Source: Amoebidium appalachense
Lineage: Eukaryota > Ichthyosporea
DNA: 64,000 nucleotides
NCBI GenBank assembly: GCA_963693365.1
Contig: CAVNZM010000005.1
Location: 12,524,001-12,588,000 of the forward strand
Reading direction: 5' to 3'
The translations under genes and the position numbers were made by a program. Position 1 is the first letter of the stretch; each line of letters begins with the position of its first letter. Shown in pieces: positions 24,263-36,721 of this stretch. Under the pieces are notes generated by a model, which saw only the letters and a program-made list of their open reading frames with translations, was not told where the DNA came from and ran no database searches.

Positions 24263-26882
24263 ATACGTATACGTGTGTGTGTAAACCTGTATTTTGCGCG
24301 CGCATGTGCGCGTTGATGTGCACGTGTGTGCGTGTTTGTTTGTTTGTTGTGTTTGTTTGTTTGTTTATGTTTGTTGTGCGTGCGTGTGTGTGGCTGCCCC
24401 CACGTGTGCAAGCTATAGGGGAGGGGGAGGGGGAGGACTCCAGGGGGGCCGGCCCCTCATGAGCAGAGAATCTTCGGGCAGCTGCCAGTGACTGCCAATT
24501 TGGGCAGGTGAACTGTCGAGGCTGAGGAGAGAAGAAAGTTGGCGGACAGCATGTGCGGAGTGAGCATACATATTCACTGTGTGTGCCACTGCGTGCACGC
24601 GAACAAGATGCGGTGCAGTTCATCACATGTACAGCCCCGTACAAGAGCTAACGGGGGCCCGGGGGGGGGGGGGGGGGAGGGGGGGGGGGGGGGGAAGGGG
24701 GGAGGGAGGTTGAGAGCAAGAGCCCGAGGGATTCCAAAGTGATAGAGAGCAAGACAGGGGGTTGGCCCTTCTTTTCATTTTGTTATTTTGGAGGTTAGTA
24801 ATTTCGTCGACTGCAGTGGCACCAACTCGGTTTTTATGTGATGCTTTCTTTATTCTGTATTTGCAATCCTAATGATTGAGTTGAAGACAAATATTGAGTC
24901 CGGGAGAGGCTGTGGTGGTAGTGGGCCAGTGGTGGTGGTATGTGTGCCGCGGGGAGGGAGGAGGGTTAGGAGGTGTAATTCATGGTGTCGTCAGTGTCTA
25001 CACTCCGAGGACAACTTTGTCCTTGTGTGGTGACGTGTGTGTGCTCCCACTTGCAAGAGTGGGTTGGTCCCTTCAACCCAGATCATGATATAAAAATTAG
25101 GACGTGTGCAGGATTGTGGATTATGTGACTGGCCAGGTTGACTGCGTGCCAGGGTATGTCTCATTTCCGACGGGGTTTGCATGAGCCTGTGCGCACATAA
25201 CGGCATATGTGTGTTTGTGTGTGGCAACTTGTGCACCGGCGCGTGTGTCTGGCTCGCCTGTGACTCAAGGTGTTGCTCACCTTGCAACATGTGCACGTGC
25301 ATGCGGCGTTTGTGTGTGTACCGCGGCAAGGGTGGGCGAGGGTAGGTGAAGAAAAAAAGTAAGAGGTTACACCCACCGAGGGGGGAGAGGGGGGTAGAAC
25401 GTGCCACAGAGTACGAAGAATGATTCCCAACAACACAATGCAGAGTGCATATTCACCACATAAAGATTACGCATACTAAGCAAGGCACACCCTCAGGGGG
25501 AGGGGGGTAGGGGGAGGCACGCCATTCGCAATACGCGATCCGACCCATTCACCTCTTCGAAGAAGCCCAACTCAGATTCTGTTTCACTTGAACGGGGGAG
25601 GGGGGAGAGAAGGGAAAGGCGGGGGGGGGGGGGGGGGGGGGGGGGGAGGGGGGGGGGGGGGGCAACTCCCGATCAGCGAGCTTCAAGTCCCAGGTCCCAA
25701 GGCTTCACCTACCAGAGCTGGGGGAAAGGCCGTCACAGTAAGCGTCCTCCCCCCCCCGACCCTAACCCCAAAAGTTCTTTTCCCTCCCTCCTCCCCCTTG
25801 TTTTCAAGACTAACTATCTCTGTTATGAGGCTATAATCGTGACTATCACTATGTATGCCTTTTGCAATCGCTGGCAGCAAGCGTTGAAACGTGCCCAAAA
25901 CAGTCGCCTGAGATGAACAACATAGGGTGACGGTCACCAAACAGGAAATCCGTGGTGTGTGTGTGTGTGCGTGTGTGTGCGTGTGTGTGCGTGTGTGTGC
26001 GTGTGTGTGTTTGTGTGTGTGTGTGTGTGTACCTTTGTGTCTGTGTATTTCTGTGTTGGTCTGTGTTAGTCTGTATGTGTTTGTGCGTGTGTGTGCGTGC
26101 TCGTGAATGTGTGTGTGTGTGCACGTGCCTGCATGTTTGTGTGTGCGCGTGTGTTCTTGTATGTGTGTGGTTGGGTGTGTGTGTGTGTGCGTTTGTGCTT
26201 GTGTGCACCTCGACCCAAACTTCCGTCCCATACATACCCTCGCTGAGTCTCGAGTTGTGTCTCAGAACAACACCCCGTGTGCCCCATTCGGACTTGAACT
26301 TGAACCTTCCCCCTACCCCCAGCCCCAGCCCCTCCCTCTTCTCCCCCTGCCTTCCTCCCCTCCCCCCCACACCTCCCCCCCTTTCCTTTGGACCTTCCAC
26401 CCAGCAAAACCGAGTTTTCCAGTGATTGGCTCTTTTTGCCAAGCATGTACGGCAGGCACATCACACGACTTGACTGTCAAAATGCCAGTGGCCTGAAGTA
26501 CTTGAAAAGTTACGCTCGGCTGAGTTTTATAAGGCATTTACTTGCGTATTTTGACAGCATGCGGGGTTTCTATGTAATTACACACCAACGCAACAATGAA
26601 ACCGCTTGTAAAACTTAATCAGCCCGCGGTGCCTCTTTGTTTTCCCAAGCCTGGATTCATGGGGCTAACCTCCAAGGCAACTTGGCAAGCTGTTGCAACC
26701 CGTTTCAAAAGTGGACCTTCAGCCCTTTCTCCCATCATGTCAGTGTATGTCGCCTTTTATTGGCATGTAAGCTGCGGCACTGCGCCGCCCCTCAAGCTCC
26801 CTCCCCATATGTCACGCACTGTACGCCTACACATCTCAGGCTGCGGGCCGGCGGGCCAGGGACTGGGCAAAAAAAAGAGGGC

Positions 26883-26914
<32 letters not shown>

Positions 26915-27767
26915 CCACTGGTTGCCAAGAAAACCGCCCGACGATCAGGGGTGTGGCAGAGCCTCAGCGACTTGACTTGACTTATAATTATAATTGTTTA
27001 CTGAAATTGATGACTTGACTTGACGTACAAGTCGCGGCTTGGAGGGGTTCTATTTATAGTAACTCCTCCAGCCAGCTGGGCCACAGGCGGGCATTGCGCC
27101 CTCCCTTTTCACCCACCCTCCTATGCTTCCCCGCCCTAAGCCCCCCTCCCCCCATCAAGTCACTCCTATGTCCGGGCTCATGGCTTGACTTGACTTGGTT
27201 GAAGTCAGGAGCTTGGTGACTTCAAGTCGCGACTTGAAGTCAAGTCGCCACAACCCTTCCGACGATACCGTGGCTCGTGTTCAGTGGCATCATTCAACAC
27301 ACAGTTGCAGGAGGGGTGTAAAATCACCCAACCAAAAACAAAAGAATGTATGTAGCGATCGCCCAATCGCCGCTCGTGCAAATATCATAACCCAATCAAA
27401 TATCTTTGTGACCCCACGCTCTTTGGCGTAGTATATCTACGTCACACACGCTCTTTGGCGGACCAATCATAATTAAAGATGAGTTGAGACATTGGATTTC
27501 TATACCTAGAGGGTTTGCTCTGAACAAAATTACATTGTCTAACAAAAGTAGCTCTGCATATTATGCATAATATAGGCAGATCTAAAATGTGAGTTATATA
27601 AAAATAATAACTAAAAGGCAAATTTTGAAACTGTTTGGTTGCATATTACTATAATAGCTTCAAATTACTAAAACCGAAAAACTAGAGAATTGTTTTTTGC
27701 TAAGCTTGCAATTTCGGCACATGTCGGGGAAATTCCCTGCTATTGTTCTACGGTGTGTCCTTTTCGC
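23979..27767. other. Intergenic: simple repeats, no gene seen
   Basis: Holds GT-rich blocks (24080-24390, 25960-26200), poly-G blocks (24661-24695, 25620-25665), an A-run near 26884 and repeated GACTTGACTT words (26965-27010 and 27180-27250). Two copies of CACGCTCTTTGGCG lie at 27414 and 27449. Open frames here are low complexity or lack splice context. Confidence 0.5.
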
Positions 27768-27777
27768 CTTTATAAAA
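27768..27777 (+). promoter_or_regulatory. TATA box for the phosphate transporter
   Basis: TTTATAAAAG lies about 265 bp upstream of the transporter ATG, in unique sequence. This would give a 5' leader of about 230 nt. CCAAT-like motifs lie further upstream (around 27390 and 27463). Confidence 0.5.
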
Positions 27778-29024
27778 GCGAAAAAGAAAGGTACCTGCTT
27801 CAGTCAGTCACTGACGTCTAGACAGATCTGGGAACAAATTGAACTACATTTCCCCAAGGCAAGCTTACTGTTTGTAAAACCTAATCATAAACGTTAATTA
27901 ATCAAGATTCTCCGTTTCCAACACCCATTTGTTTTGTTTTTTTATGTACTTTCACCACCGGTACTCCCCACACTTTCTACACCACTCAAACTACACACAC
28001 AAGAGTTTAACAGTATACACAACCAAATTTCCACCATGCCCACCATGGTCTTAGAGCCCATTATTGGGGCTGCATCTATGCAGGCAGCCTCATGGCTTGT
28101 TGCCCTGGCCATACCCTTTTGTTTTCTTCTAGCGATGGGTATGGGAGCAAACGACGTAGGAAACGCATTCGGCACGTCTGTAGGTGCAAAGGTGTTGACC
28201 ATCAAAAGTGCCTGTGTGATTGCAGCTATCTTTGATTTTGCCGGTGCTGTGTCCCTTGGGTCTGGTGTTGCTAGCACCATGCAAGGAGGTATTGTCGACC
28301 CGTCAGCGTTTGACGGCCAACCACAACTACTTATGCTCGGTAACTGGACAGCCGTTGTCGGTGCGTGGGCGTGGATTCTTTTTGCTACCGTTTTTGCCCT
28401 CCCTGTGTCTTCTACACAGGCGATTGTCGGTGCAATTCTCGGTTTTGGCCTTGTTGAGACGGGGGGCCAGGGAATCAACACATGGGGTATTATCAAGATT
28501 GTTATATCCTGGTTCAGCTCACCCATTCTCGCTGGATTGGTCACCGCAATGGCTCTGTGGTCTGCACGCTTCTTTGTTGTGAACAAGGAATCATCCGTTG
28601 CGCTAAGGGCCGCACGCTGGTATGTGTCTGCGGTGGTTGCGTCGGTGTTCTTCCTCGCGTCTATTTTTATCATTTACGGTGCAGTGGGTCGCTTCACCGG
28701 TACATTCTGGGACTGGGCCGGTGTACTTATTGCGCTTTCTATCGCTACCGTCGTGTTTCTGTTTTTGTTCTACGCGCCATGGGGGGTGGATCTTCTGTTC
28801 AAGCTGACGGCGCATTTGGGCATCGATAAGCCGGAACCGAAGGATGACAACAAAACCACTACAAGTGAGTTGCAGGGTGTTAGCGATGCAGCCATATATG
28901 TGGAGGAGGAGGGGAAGAAGGGCAAGGATTTGAGAGGTACATCCGAGCCGGATTTGGAGGCGGAGATGGGTGCACGTGCATATGCCGATGATACCGGGCT
29001 CTCTGGTGCGGATGTGGTTGAGAC

Positions 29025-30104
29025 TGTTGGAAGTAGAGTCCGCTGTGACTAGGGTCGTCGTGGCGCGCTTGGGCGCTGACCCGTTTTTTACTGCTTTCAG
29101 TGTGTTAACTCCATGACTGAACTCCATGACTGAACTCCATGACTGAACTCCATGACTGAACTCCATGACTTAACTCCATTTCTGCACCTGGCAGAGCCGT
29201 GGTTTATATACCCGTGGGGCAGCAGTCTGGAATGTAATCCGGATGCCAGGCGCTAATCGGATTGGTTACTTTCATTTAGAGATCTCTGGGACCAGTGAAC
29301 CAATCGTTTGCAGCCAAAACACAATTGGCAACATTCCTCAACTATGCAGATGTGCATGTGGTGATCGAGTGTCAGCGTGTGTCTGTGTACACGGAACCAA
29401 TTGTAAAGCTAACATACACATATTGTGGAGTGAGCGTAAGTCTGCACTCCAACACCCCTACCCAATTGGAGAAGTGTACACACCACTAGAGAAGAGAGAG
29501 TGAGTGTGGCTGCTTGCAGGGTAGACCGGGGTGTGCATTCCACTGTGGTGCGTGCCCCGCCAATGAAGTGGAATACTTGACGTTGATGTCGCAGGCTGCT
29601 GCGGATGGAGTTTGTGGAAGCGAAAGTCTCTAATGAAGTTAGAGGCCGCGGTGTCGTGTCTGGGCCCATAACCCTGTTGGAAGTAGAGTCCGCTGTGACT
29701 AGGGTCGTCGTGGCGCGCTTGGGCGCTGACCCGTTTTTTACTGCTTTCAGTGTGTTAACTCCATGACTGAACTCCATGACTGAACTCCATGACTGAACTC
29801 CATGACTGAACTCCATGACTTAACTCCATTTCTGCACCTGGCAGAGCCGTGGTTTATATACCCGTGGGGCAGCAGTCTGGAATGTAATCCGGATGCCAGG
29901 CGCTAATCGGATTGGTTACTTTCATTTAGAGATCTCTGGGACCAGTGAACCAATCGTTTGCAGCCAAAACACAATTGGCAACATTCCTCAACTATGCAGA
30001 TGTGCATGTGGTGATCGAGTGTCAGCGTGTGTCTGTGTACACGGAACCAATTGTAAAGCTAACATACACATATTGTGGAGTGAGCGTAAGTCTGCACTCC
30101 AACA
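29025..30104 (+). mobile_element. TRIM-like LTR element inside the transporter gene
   Basis: Two direct repeats of 430 bp (29025-29454 and 29675-30104), identical as far as I can read, each starting TGTTGGA and ending TCCAACA. They flank a 220-bp non-coding middle. GAGAC is duplicated on both sides (29020-29024, 30105-30109), a perfect 5-bp target duplication. With no gag or pol, this fits a terminal-repeat retrotransposon in miniature. Each LTR contains about five copies of AACTCCATGACTG and a TTTATATA box. I see no convincing primer-binding site or polypurine tract. Identical LTRs imply a recent insertion. Confidence 0.9.
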
Positions 30105-30109
30105 GAGAC

Positions 30110-30638
30110 GAGGTTTGCCGGGGCACAAATTTGCACGGCCAGTTATATGGCGTTTAGCCACGGTGCAAACGATGTTGCTAATGTTGCCGGCCCTATGGCT
30201 GCCGTATGGGCGCTCTACCACACAGGTGAGACAAGTGCGGCAACGAACATGGCGACGTGGATTCTAGCGCTTATGGCCCTCGGCGTGGTTGTGGGTTTGT
30301 TTTTCTTCGGCCAGCGCGTGATTGAAACCATCGGCAAGAATATGACAAAGGTTACCCCCTCTGCCGGATTTGCAGTGCAGATGGGCACGGCAACCACCGT
30401 GCTAATTGGTTCTTTTGCAAAGATTCCCCTCTCTACCACCCATGCATGCGTGGGGTCTGTTGTGGCGGTGGGTTTGATGTCTGGTGAGGGTAAAAAGGCC
30501 GTCAACTGGAAACTGTTTGGTGAAATTCTCCTGTCGTGGTTTGTTACTGTTCCCGTAGCAGGGGGGGTTTCTGCCCTTCTCTATTGGATTCTTAGGCCCG
30601 TAGTACAGGCTGCGTTCATCCCCGTGCCTGTTGCGTAA
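30110..30638 (+). CDS. C-terminal half of the PHO4-family transporter
   Basis: Frame continuous with 28036-29024 once the insertion and one target copy are left out. It holds the second GANDVAN signature, several hydrophobic helices, AKIPLSTTHACVGSVVAVG and the true stop. An internal ATG at 30147 could start a shorter product, but no promoter is evident other than the LTR itself. Confidence 0.85.
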
Positions 30639-30967
30639 ATTTTTGCGCAAGGGGGAGGGGAGGGGAGGTTCTTTTCAAGGTGTTTCTTTTCATATTTAGA
30701 GGCTTTTCAGAATGAGTGTGTACTTCAAATCTGAATGTTCCTGAGTAAGTAGAGGCTTCCCAAGTAAGTGTACGTGTATGCATGAAGGTGAAGAGCAGAC
30801 CAACGCAAGAGTGAGAAGTTGGTCGTTGAATATATGATAGTGAGGGCTGTCTGCCTACTGGCTGGGTGGCAGCTGAATTTTCTAGTACTGAGATATACCG
30901 ATATTAGCAGGTGAGATATGCAAATATAAAACCCCATATCTTGTTCAGCAACCCCGTCTCTCAGACG

Positions 30968-31001
<34 letters not shown>

Positions 31002-32199
31002 TCCCCCGGGATCCGGAGAACAAGAATGGGCCAACCTCCCCTCCTCCCCTTCGCCCCCTTCGGTGTGTAGATTCCCTCAGCTGTTTCGTTGGCTCTGCTT
31101 GAAAGGAACGGCTAGGCTACTCTGTAATTAATTGCTGCGTAATTAGGAGCTTACTTTGGAGTCGGGACTCTGTGACTGTCTTCGCCTCCCCCCTCCCCCC
31201 TCCCCCCCCCCCCCCCCCCCCCCCCCAACACCACCGCCACCACTTCACCACCCACCCACCCACACACACACATACACACACACACACGCCCCCCCCTCCC
31301 CCCCCCCCCCCCCCCCACCACCCACCCACCCACCCACACATATACATACACACGCGCCCCCCCCCTCCCTCCTCCCCCTCCCGCCCTCCCTCCCTCCCCC
31401 CCCCCCCCCCCCCCCCCCCCACCCACCCCACGATGCACCCTTTTCGGCCATACATACATATACACATTGTCCCTCCCTCCCCCCTCCCCCCTTCCGGTCC
31501 CGCAACACATAGACACACACACACACACTCACAGTACCTCCGTCTAGCTTGCATTAACATCAAAAGAAAAAGCTGTCGGCCTATGTACATGTTCCAAATG
31601 TTTTCCTTGCCATCAGTAGGCGAGCACCATCTCTTTGGTGGCGATATTGGTTTTTGGGCCGGTTTACACGGGCTATATTTTGGGGATACGGTGGGAGCAC
31701 GGCCCCTCTTGTGCATGTGTGGCTTACTGCGTTTTCCAGCACGGCCCACACACTAGACGAGGGGCGCCACAGGCGCCATGAACTACATATACACCGTATT
31801 TACAGGATAAGTATACACCCATGGCTCATTTGGGTGGAATTCTAGATATAGGAGGTGGCCAGAGATAAATAGCCTAGAGGGGGGGGGGGGAGGGGGGGGG
31901 GGGGGGGAGGGGCCGGGGAGGGGGGGGGGGGGGGGGGGAGGAGGAGGGGGGGAGGGGGAGGGGGGAGGGGGGGGGGGGGGGGAGAGAGGGCGGAGGGGGA
32001 GGGAGGGGGGGCTACTTCGTTGTGGACTGTGTTATTATTTTGTGTGTGAGTGTGTGGGGGCATATATCATGACAGGTTTGGCTGGGAAGGGGGCGCCCTG
32101 TAGTGTGTGAATCATGGTGACGGTCTACTCTCAAGGAATCATGGGTTTCCTTTATTTTTAACCGGTTTGTTAAAGACATACAGACCGATAGCTACGATC

Positions 32200-32233
<34 letters not shown>

Positions 32234-32833
32234 CGATTTGATGTGCATACCAGTGCACCAATAGCATCCGAAAATAATATAAAAAACATAAATCTTTAAA
32301 CGGAATTTAGTCTATTGCTTGGATGGCAGGTTGACATATAGAACGGATTAATAAAAAAACGAGTATGTCAGGAATGAGGGGATAAAAAATAGCTAATTTG
32401 TTTGTGCATCTTAATTAAAACGGCTCCAGAAGACATCCATACAAACACCGTGGCACACAACTACATACGTCCATACGAATACGAGAAGGCTGAGAGGGTG
32501 ACATGTGTGGGCAGATTTGTAAATGCTACCACCGACGTTTCGTAGATGTGCTACAATAGGCAAAACCGAAATTTTGTTTGTAATGCCTGATAAGATATTT
32601 ATAAATATCACCACTAACAGTACGATAAAAGACCTAACTGTTATGGGGTTTGTAGACATAGCCATACAGTTTTCTAACGCACTGCCAGACTCTTCCTCGT
32701 TCATTCATCTACTTGCATTCATTCATTCACACATCCCACCAGACCCGCCTTCCTCTGCTTTATCTGTTGTCTCTATACAATCAAGCCAGTATTCCTCAAT
32801 AACCAGGCTAAAACATACACTCAGGCACAGTTC
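30639..32833. other. Convergent 3' intergenic region
   Basis: Lies between the 3' ends of the transporter and the FYVE/ABC1 gene. It holds poly-C blocks (30967-30999, 31195-31430), a G-rich block (31880-32010), a C run (32202-32232), a GGCGCC palindrome pair (31764-31779) and unique AT-rich sequence at 32240-32830 that probably includes the 3' UTR of the minus-strand gene. No gene seen. Confidence 0.5.
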
Positions 32834-33001
32834 CTAGGCCAGGCTCACGCATGTACCAATGCCTAGTTCATTGCACAGTAGATGCACTAGTCTTGTTACT
32901 GCTGTGTGCCTCAGTGTGAGTTTGTTGACTGTGATGGCGACAGATGTGTTGGTAGACAGGTCACAGAATGCTACACTGCCTCCCATCCCTGGGTGTCCGA
33001 T

Positions 33002-33050
<49 letters not shown>

Positions 33051-33057
33051 GGAAAAA

Positions 33058-33100
<43 letters not shown>

Positions 33101-33938
33101 GAGTCAGTGAGAGCTTTGTTTTGAGGTGTTCTGAGCACCTCAAGGGGAAGGGGGGAGGGGGAGGGGGTTCGAATGTGTTACAGAGTACGAGTACACGTTC
33201 ACGAGGGAAAACACAACACAATTTTCACAATTTCATACGCACACACACAGAGGAGTGAGGGAGGGTCGGGGAAAGCAACGTCTGAGGGCTTACACGTTTA
33301 AACTTGAGGAACGAGGCGTAGGACCCCCGGGAGAGAGAGAGAGGGGGGGGGGGGGGGGGGGGGAGGAGGAGGGGGGCAAGCTGAGAAGGGAGGGGATGTG
33401 TGTTGGGGAACAAGGGGAGGAGGAGAGTAAGCAAGTGCGACTGCACATCAGGTGGATGTATGACGTATGTGTGGGTTGGACACGGTTGGGTGCACGAGAA
33501 TACACACAGAGCCGTGTGAAAGATATACACACCCTCATCTACCCTCATACTCAAATGGGTTGCCGCCCACCCACCCAACCACCCTTTCTTCCAAACCCCA
33601 CCAACCCGTTTTATCTCCCCCCCCCCCAAAAAAAAATAAATAAATAAAAAATCACAGGGGGTTGATCTCCCACCCAGGGTTCCAAATGTCCTCCCACCTA
33701 CCTGTGTTTCTGACGATACCATCTGGCCCCTCGAATGCCAGCACCCTGAACCCCAGCCCCCACAGCTTCTCCTGAGCACCCCCGGCATCCCTGCAATCAG
33801 AGTAGGTCAGTTGAAAACGGTAACACCACAAGAAAGGATAATGGGTGGGAATGGGAGGGGGAAGATTTTCACTTTCCCAAACTCGCTATCTGACTTTCTT
33901 GCGACCTCTGATCCCCCTCCCCCCCCCAACCACCACCA

Positions 33939-34018
<80 letters not shown>

Positions 34019-34788
34019 CCCCTTCCACTCTCTTCAACTCCTTTCAGCAAAGCCTTTGCGCGTCTTAAGCTCATTGCCCAGGTATCGACTGTGTGTATGA
34101 GCGCATGCATGCATAGGCGTATGGTATAAGTCTTGTTGCGTGCATCATATATACGTGCACCCATGCCTATCTGCATACACGTATATGTGTGTCCGTGTGA
34201 GTACACTCACATAAGACCCAGCCTCTGAGCCAGCTCCAGCATACGTTGGGAGGTCTGCTCTGACCCCCTCACCTGAGACATGGCCCGGATCGTCTGTAGG
34301 GACAGCCACGTGAGCACACACACACACAACACAGCCCCTCTCCCCTCCCTTCCACCCACCCACCCTCCCCCCCCTGCCCGCCCGCCCCCGCCGCCTTCTC
34401 CCCAGACCCTACTCCTTTACCTTTCATGTTCAAGTCCAAACAACATCAACAAGCCGCCTCTCACCTCTATCTCCCACCCTACCATGCCTCTTTCATGCCA
34501 TACGACACACACACACACACACACACACACAACACACAACACATACCCATGGAAGACACCAGCACACAATCATGCATGACAGCCAATTCTCATGCACATG
34601 AACCAATCAGCACACACCCATGCATGACAACCAATCAGCACACACCTGTGGCCTAAGCATGCGGTTCCCATCCATCACCCCGCCATTTGCCAGCATGCCG
34701 TAGAAGCGTGCGAGCGCACGTGCACTGAAATGTCCATTGGAGGCGGGGATGCACGCCTCCCGCACCTGTGTGTGTGTTGTGTGTGTGC

Positions 34789-34844
<56 letters not shown>

Positions 34845-35313
34845 GTGTATGTGTGCGTGCGTGCGCGCGCACGTGTGTGTGTTATGCATGTGATTAAGTT
34901 ATCCACATGTGCGAGGTACAGCTGTGCTGGTGCTCTATGCAGTCTCCTACGAACCCCCCTGCCCTCTCTCACTTTCCTCATTGCTCACGACTAGTAATGA
35001 ATTCCTACAGGCAGCCTCTTATAACGATGTAGTGATGCCCAAATTCACGATGTTCTATTGACGGAAGTATAAGCATCACCACATACATCACCAATCACAC
35101 TGTCGATGTCACAAACACAATGACTACTGTGGCACATACACGTTATCTCATTGCAGCCATCACCATAAGAAGGTGCAGTCTTAGTGCGCGTCGTTAGTTT
35201 CCCATCCCGCTGTCACGTGTCAAGTACATTTTGTGCCAGGAATGTCCTTCCGAGATCCCGATTCTCAGTCTACGTGTGCCTATCCGGATATGTGAGTGCG
35301 CATGTGTGTGTGT

Positions 35314-35348
<35 letters not shown>

Positions 35349-35947
35349 CGTACCTTCTTTGTGTTGTACATGAGGGGATCCAGGCCCATAATGTCCATAG
35401 CCCCCTTGCTGCCCTCCTTCTCTGCCTCTGTATCCGTGTCTCCCCCTCCACCCTCCCCTGCGCCCGCCCTGTCATTCTCTCATTCCCACCACTTCACGAG
35501 ACACAAAATACGGTGCACATAGGTAGATGCTGATGTGTCTCATTATTAACAGAATGCACACACACGGATGCTCGTGTGTCTCATTACGGGTGCTATTGTG
35601 GTCAGGCTTAAACCCGCAGTGACACCTGGCCACGCACACAGGGCATGCAACAGTGCATGCGTGCACACACACCCACACCCACCCACCCACCCACCCACCC
35701 ACACACCCATCCCCCCCCCCCCCCCCACACACACACCTGCGGTGTTCCTAGCCAGGGCCACTAGTCTTTGCAGGTCTTCATCTGTGGGGGCATTTCCGTC
35801 CAGGCCCAGCCCATTGCACAGTGTGGCTATGCGCTCAGTAGGCATGCCCCCTGTAAGTATGCATTATGTAAGAGAATTGGGGAAAAGGGGGGGCTTGTGT
35901 GTGTATGTGTGTGTGTGTGTTGGGGTGTGTTTTTTTTTTTTTTTTTT

Positions 35948-35988
<41 letters not shown>

Positions 35989-36689
35989 GAAGAGGTAGGA
36001 GTGCAGATTTGTATTGGGTTGGAACGATTGAGAAGGGAGAATGGATGTGTGGTGTGTGCCTGTGTGAATTATCTTTTCATCCATACATTCTCTCATCATA
36101 TCACCCCGTTTCCCCCCTTTTTTTCTTCCTTTTGTTTTCCCCCGATGGTGAGTATGGTGGTGGTGTTGATTGGTGGCTTTTTTTTTTGTGTGTGTGTGGG
36201 GGGGGGGAGGGGGGATGTCCAACACACCGTCCGTAGCCTGAGGGCGCCCAATCATAAACTCGTCCTGTATGCCCAGGGGCAGGGCTATCTCTGTGCGCAC
36301 AAAGTCGTTGATTCTTCGCCCACACACGGCCTGCACTATGCCCCCTACGAGGAACCCAAAGGAGAGGATGTGGTACTGGCTGCTGTGCCCTGTGGGGGAT
36401 TGATGTGAGCACACATATACTGGATGAATTATGTGGTATAAACGGTGAAGCAAGACTAAAAAGGATAATTAAGAGGGGGGGTCCCCTTCTCCTATCTCTA
36501 CTCCTCTTTTTCTTTCCCCCCCCGCCCCCCCTCCCCCCCCACCCAATCCTCCCCCTCTCAACCTCTCCCATCCCCTCCCCCCCCTCCCCCCCCCCCACCT
36601 CCCTTCCCCCCTCCCCCTCCCCCCCTCGAATCCCTCCCTTACTCCCTCCATCCCTGCCCGCCCCTGCTTCTTCTTCTTCTTTTTCTTTC

Positions 36690-36721
<32 letters not shown>

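Larger units (their letters stand above)
28036..30638 (+). pseudogene. PHO4-family phosphate transporter split by an LTR element
   Basis: Intronless. The ATG at 28036 has the context CCACCATG. The left part is open to 29024; the right part resumes at 30110 and ends at TAA 30636-30638. The two parts are in phase (989 + 529 nt = 506 codons with stop), giving a 505-residue transporter if the insertion is absent. The first PHO4 signature GANDVGNAFGTSVG is at residues 37-50; the second, SHGANDVANVAGPMA, starts near residue 346. Both halves have many membrane segments separated by a charged loop (about 285-340), where the insertion lies. The family imports inorganic phosphate with Na+ or H+. As read, translation stops at 29050-29052 inside the LTR, leaving about 338 residues without the second signature. 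The allele is probably non-functional unless the insertion is heterozygous. Confidence 0.9.

Noticed and set aside
26596-27018. 140-residue plus-strand frame
   Set aside because: Ends in a poly-Lys from an A run; no homology recognised and no splice or promoter context.
20163-27767. tRNA or other structured RNA genes
   Set aside because: Read by eye on both strands; no sequence with convincing tRNA A and B box pairs was found. A tRNAscan run would be decisive.
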